A stretch of 32,687 nt of DNA from Moniliophthora roreri. Its lineage: Eukaryota > Basidiomycota > Agaricomycetes > Agaricales > Marasmiaceae. The notes beneath the pieces are model-generated. The model was not told where the DNA came from. It saw only the letters and a program-made list of their open reading frames with translations, and ran no database searches. The translations under genes and the position numbers were made by a program. This document shows positions 30,972 to 32,687 of this stretch, piece after piece. Where the stretch lies: the NCBI GenBank assembly GCA_001466705.2, contig LATX02000043.1:1-32687 (forward strand), written 5' to 3'. Position 1 is the stretch's first letter, and every line of letters begins with the position of its first letter.

Positions 30972-32280
30972 TCACTGTGTCAGCCTGTCATCCAGTACTG
31001 TTTCCTCCACTAGTCTCATTCTATTATGCTCCTGCCACTCCCAGAACAAACCAACTCCTTGTGGCCACCTTGCAACAGCCTCCATTGATGGTGAGTAGAC
31101 AGTGTCGAACCGAAGCTCGCCTATGACCTTCATCGGGAGGTAATTGGGTTGTATCCACCAAGGGTTACACCACCAATGCCAATGGATGCGCAACCAAAAG
31201 TCGCGCCACACGGGGTTGCGGAGATAATAATCTATTACTAATCTCCAGTTGGGATGGTCAGAATCCTTGTATTGGCAATCTTCTACCATTACTGAAACCA
31301 AATTGTTGAGATAGATGGACCTGACACTTATATATGTGCATGCCACAATGATATTATCAAAAGTCGACCCGAAACTGGTGAAGAACCTCAAGCAAGTGTC
31401 GCCCTTCAACATGTCAATGGTGGTAGGGACAGTGATAAACCTGATTATACCTGAATGAGGATACGGAGTAGAAGGAACATTAGGCCCGATGAAAAATACA
31501 CCGCTGACTGTGTTTATCCATAAATTTTCCAGGTTGCATCTAATGTTCATCTGGAAGAGCCAAACGGCATTAGTTCAACAAGTTGAGACGGGAGTGGAGA
31601 TTGGGACTGACCATCAGATGTTTAATGTAGATATTCACCCAGAATGATTCTTTGTTGAAAAAATTTGCATAAGGGATCAGTTCTATGGGTACTGTCAGGA
31701 TGTGCCGTCGAGGGATAACATAAGGTGAGTCATACCGTCATGAAAGATCAACATTGGGATATCCAACTGGTTGATGCCAAATAGTTGAGTGACAAGTGGA
31801 TTTCTTCAAATCACCGTCAGTGATAACTTATGAGTGGAGGGCAATGTAGCAAAGCATACCTGGTATGTGAAAAGCTCTCAAACTCTTTCTTCCAAAACCA
31901 CTTTGCATCCTTGCCTTTGTACATCACGGCTGTGAACTTGGATTGGCAGTCAGGATATACCTTGATAGTACGTATCGTTCTCTGAGCTTTGTGCTTGTTG
32001 GGCGCCTCCCTATACTTCCAGCTCCATTCCCTACCCACGATCTCCTTAGAGTGTATCTCCTTCAGCATTTTCACGTCTCCACATATAACTTGTCAAAACT
32101 ATGAAACCAAATGTCAGTCCAATGAAGAATGTTCAAAATAACCATCCCATTCACCTGGTCATACTTGGTGCGCTTTACTACAGCCCAACCAGTGTTGAGA
32201 TTGATGTTGACTTGATTCCCTTGAACATGGTTGAAAGTGCTTTTCATGATGGTGGTGTGCGACGAATTGGTAATACTCAT
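30972..32280 (-). pseudogene. Kinase-like orphan gene of Agaricomycete type, five exons, one premature TGA
   Basis: Exons on minus: 32280-32155, 32098-31860, 31803-31736, 31691-31612 and 31550-30972. All introns are GT-AG, 44-61 bases, and all phases agree. The N-terminus has STFNHVQGNQVNI, a segment type common at the start of Agaricomycete NACHT and kinase-like proteins. Exon 2 starts with TTT TGA CAA and then GDVKMLKEIHSKEIVG and YPDCQSKFTAVMYKGKDA. These resemble the glycine-strand and lysine region of a degenerate kinase N-lobe, followed by NPLVTQLFGI and PMLIFHD. The last exon is a 192-codon block with FFIGPNVP, PNWRLVIDYYLRNP and LRFDTVYSPSMEAVARWPQG, ending DRLTQ. About 363 residues in total. 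No HRD or DFG motif is visible, so catalysis is doubtful. The TGA could be a decayed CGA, or the true start could lie within exon 2. Confidence 0.6.
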
Positions 32281-32687
32281 TTGCAGTGGTTTGTGGGTGG
32301 GCGAGATGGTAGTGGTGATAAGAAGGTAAGGAGTGTTGTGGGGAACACAAGTGCTACAGCATTTTACATTTTGGATGTCAGTCAACATAAGGTTCGACAA
32401 ATTGGATTTGTTTGTGGGTGATACAAGAGTGATAAGAACGTCAGCACATGATGATAGAGAACCTGCATTGTAAGATCTAGTACACTACTCACAAGGCATA
32501 TATGTACAGCAGTCTCAACTTTGCCGCAACGAGCTCTCTCCCAACCAAATTAGATGGCACACTGACAACAGAAAATCTTGGCCATCAACCTCTTAATCAA
32601 GTGCCCACCTGGACTGTAATGTGATCATAACATGTTCTTTTTCAGTTTTTGGCATCAGGGCCTATTGAAGGAAAAACAGAAATCAAT
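32281..32687. other. Upstream flank of the kinase-like gene and start of a repeat
   Basis: No gene is seen in 32281-32640. The last 43 bases (32645-32687, after a possible ttctttttcag acceptor) resemble 24277-24323 in the exon containing FWRQGP. A second, also decayed, copy of that unknown gene may therefore begin here and continue beyond the window. Confidence 0.4.

Overview
The window looks like accessory, transposon-packed DNA from a filamentous basidiomycete, probably an Agaricomycete. Evidence: short 44-60 base GT-AG introns; a Ty3/gypsy element with a chromodomain; a tyrosine-recombinase (YR) retrotransposon of the basidiomycete gag / RT-RNase H / YR type; a PIF/Harbinger element with a Myb/SANT-like partner gene; and a kinase-like gene opening with the F-N-x-V-x-G-N-x-x-N-I type of segment common in that class. 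I see no bacterial-style operon, tRNA, rRNA or CRISPR array. The species cannot be named from this sequence.

Layout. 1-3253 is a 1620-base unit present twice around a single N, almost certainly an unmerged contig overlap. 3417-6197 is a mobile element with short inverted ends and a 4-base target duplication, itself inflated by a second N-junction duplication. 6408-8000 (minus) is a decayed Myb/SANT-like gene. 8842-23435 is one large minus-strand YR retrotransposon with split direct repeats (A1 - gag - RT/RNase H - YR - B1 - A2 - B2). Two later insertions sit inside it: a deleted copy of the 3417-6197 element (9228-10302, in repeat B1) and a full-length Ty3/gypsy chromovirus (15573-22269, in gag, target duplication ggacc). 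Removing both and one copy of each target duplication leaves about 6.8 kb of YR element.

To the right, 23463-24560 is a decayed multi-exon plus-strand gene of unknown family. 26699-29807 is a complete PIF/Harbinger element with inverted ends, an ATT target duplication and two tail-to-tail genes. 30517-30843 is a two-exon fragment that looks like DNA polymerase alpha, and 30972-32280 (minus) is a five-exon kinase-like orphan gene.

One process marks most of the window: CpG has decayed to TpG or CpA. Conserved arginines appear as in-frame TGA (from CGA), and paired repeats carry CA in one copy where the other has TG. This fits cytosine-methylation deamination or a CpG-directed RIP-like process, and explains why nearly every transposon gene is broken while its structure remains readable. 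By contrast, the Harbinger partner gene is open across all its exons.
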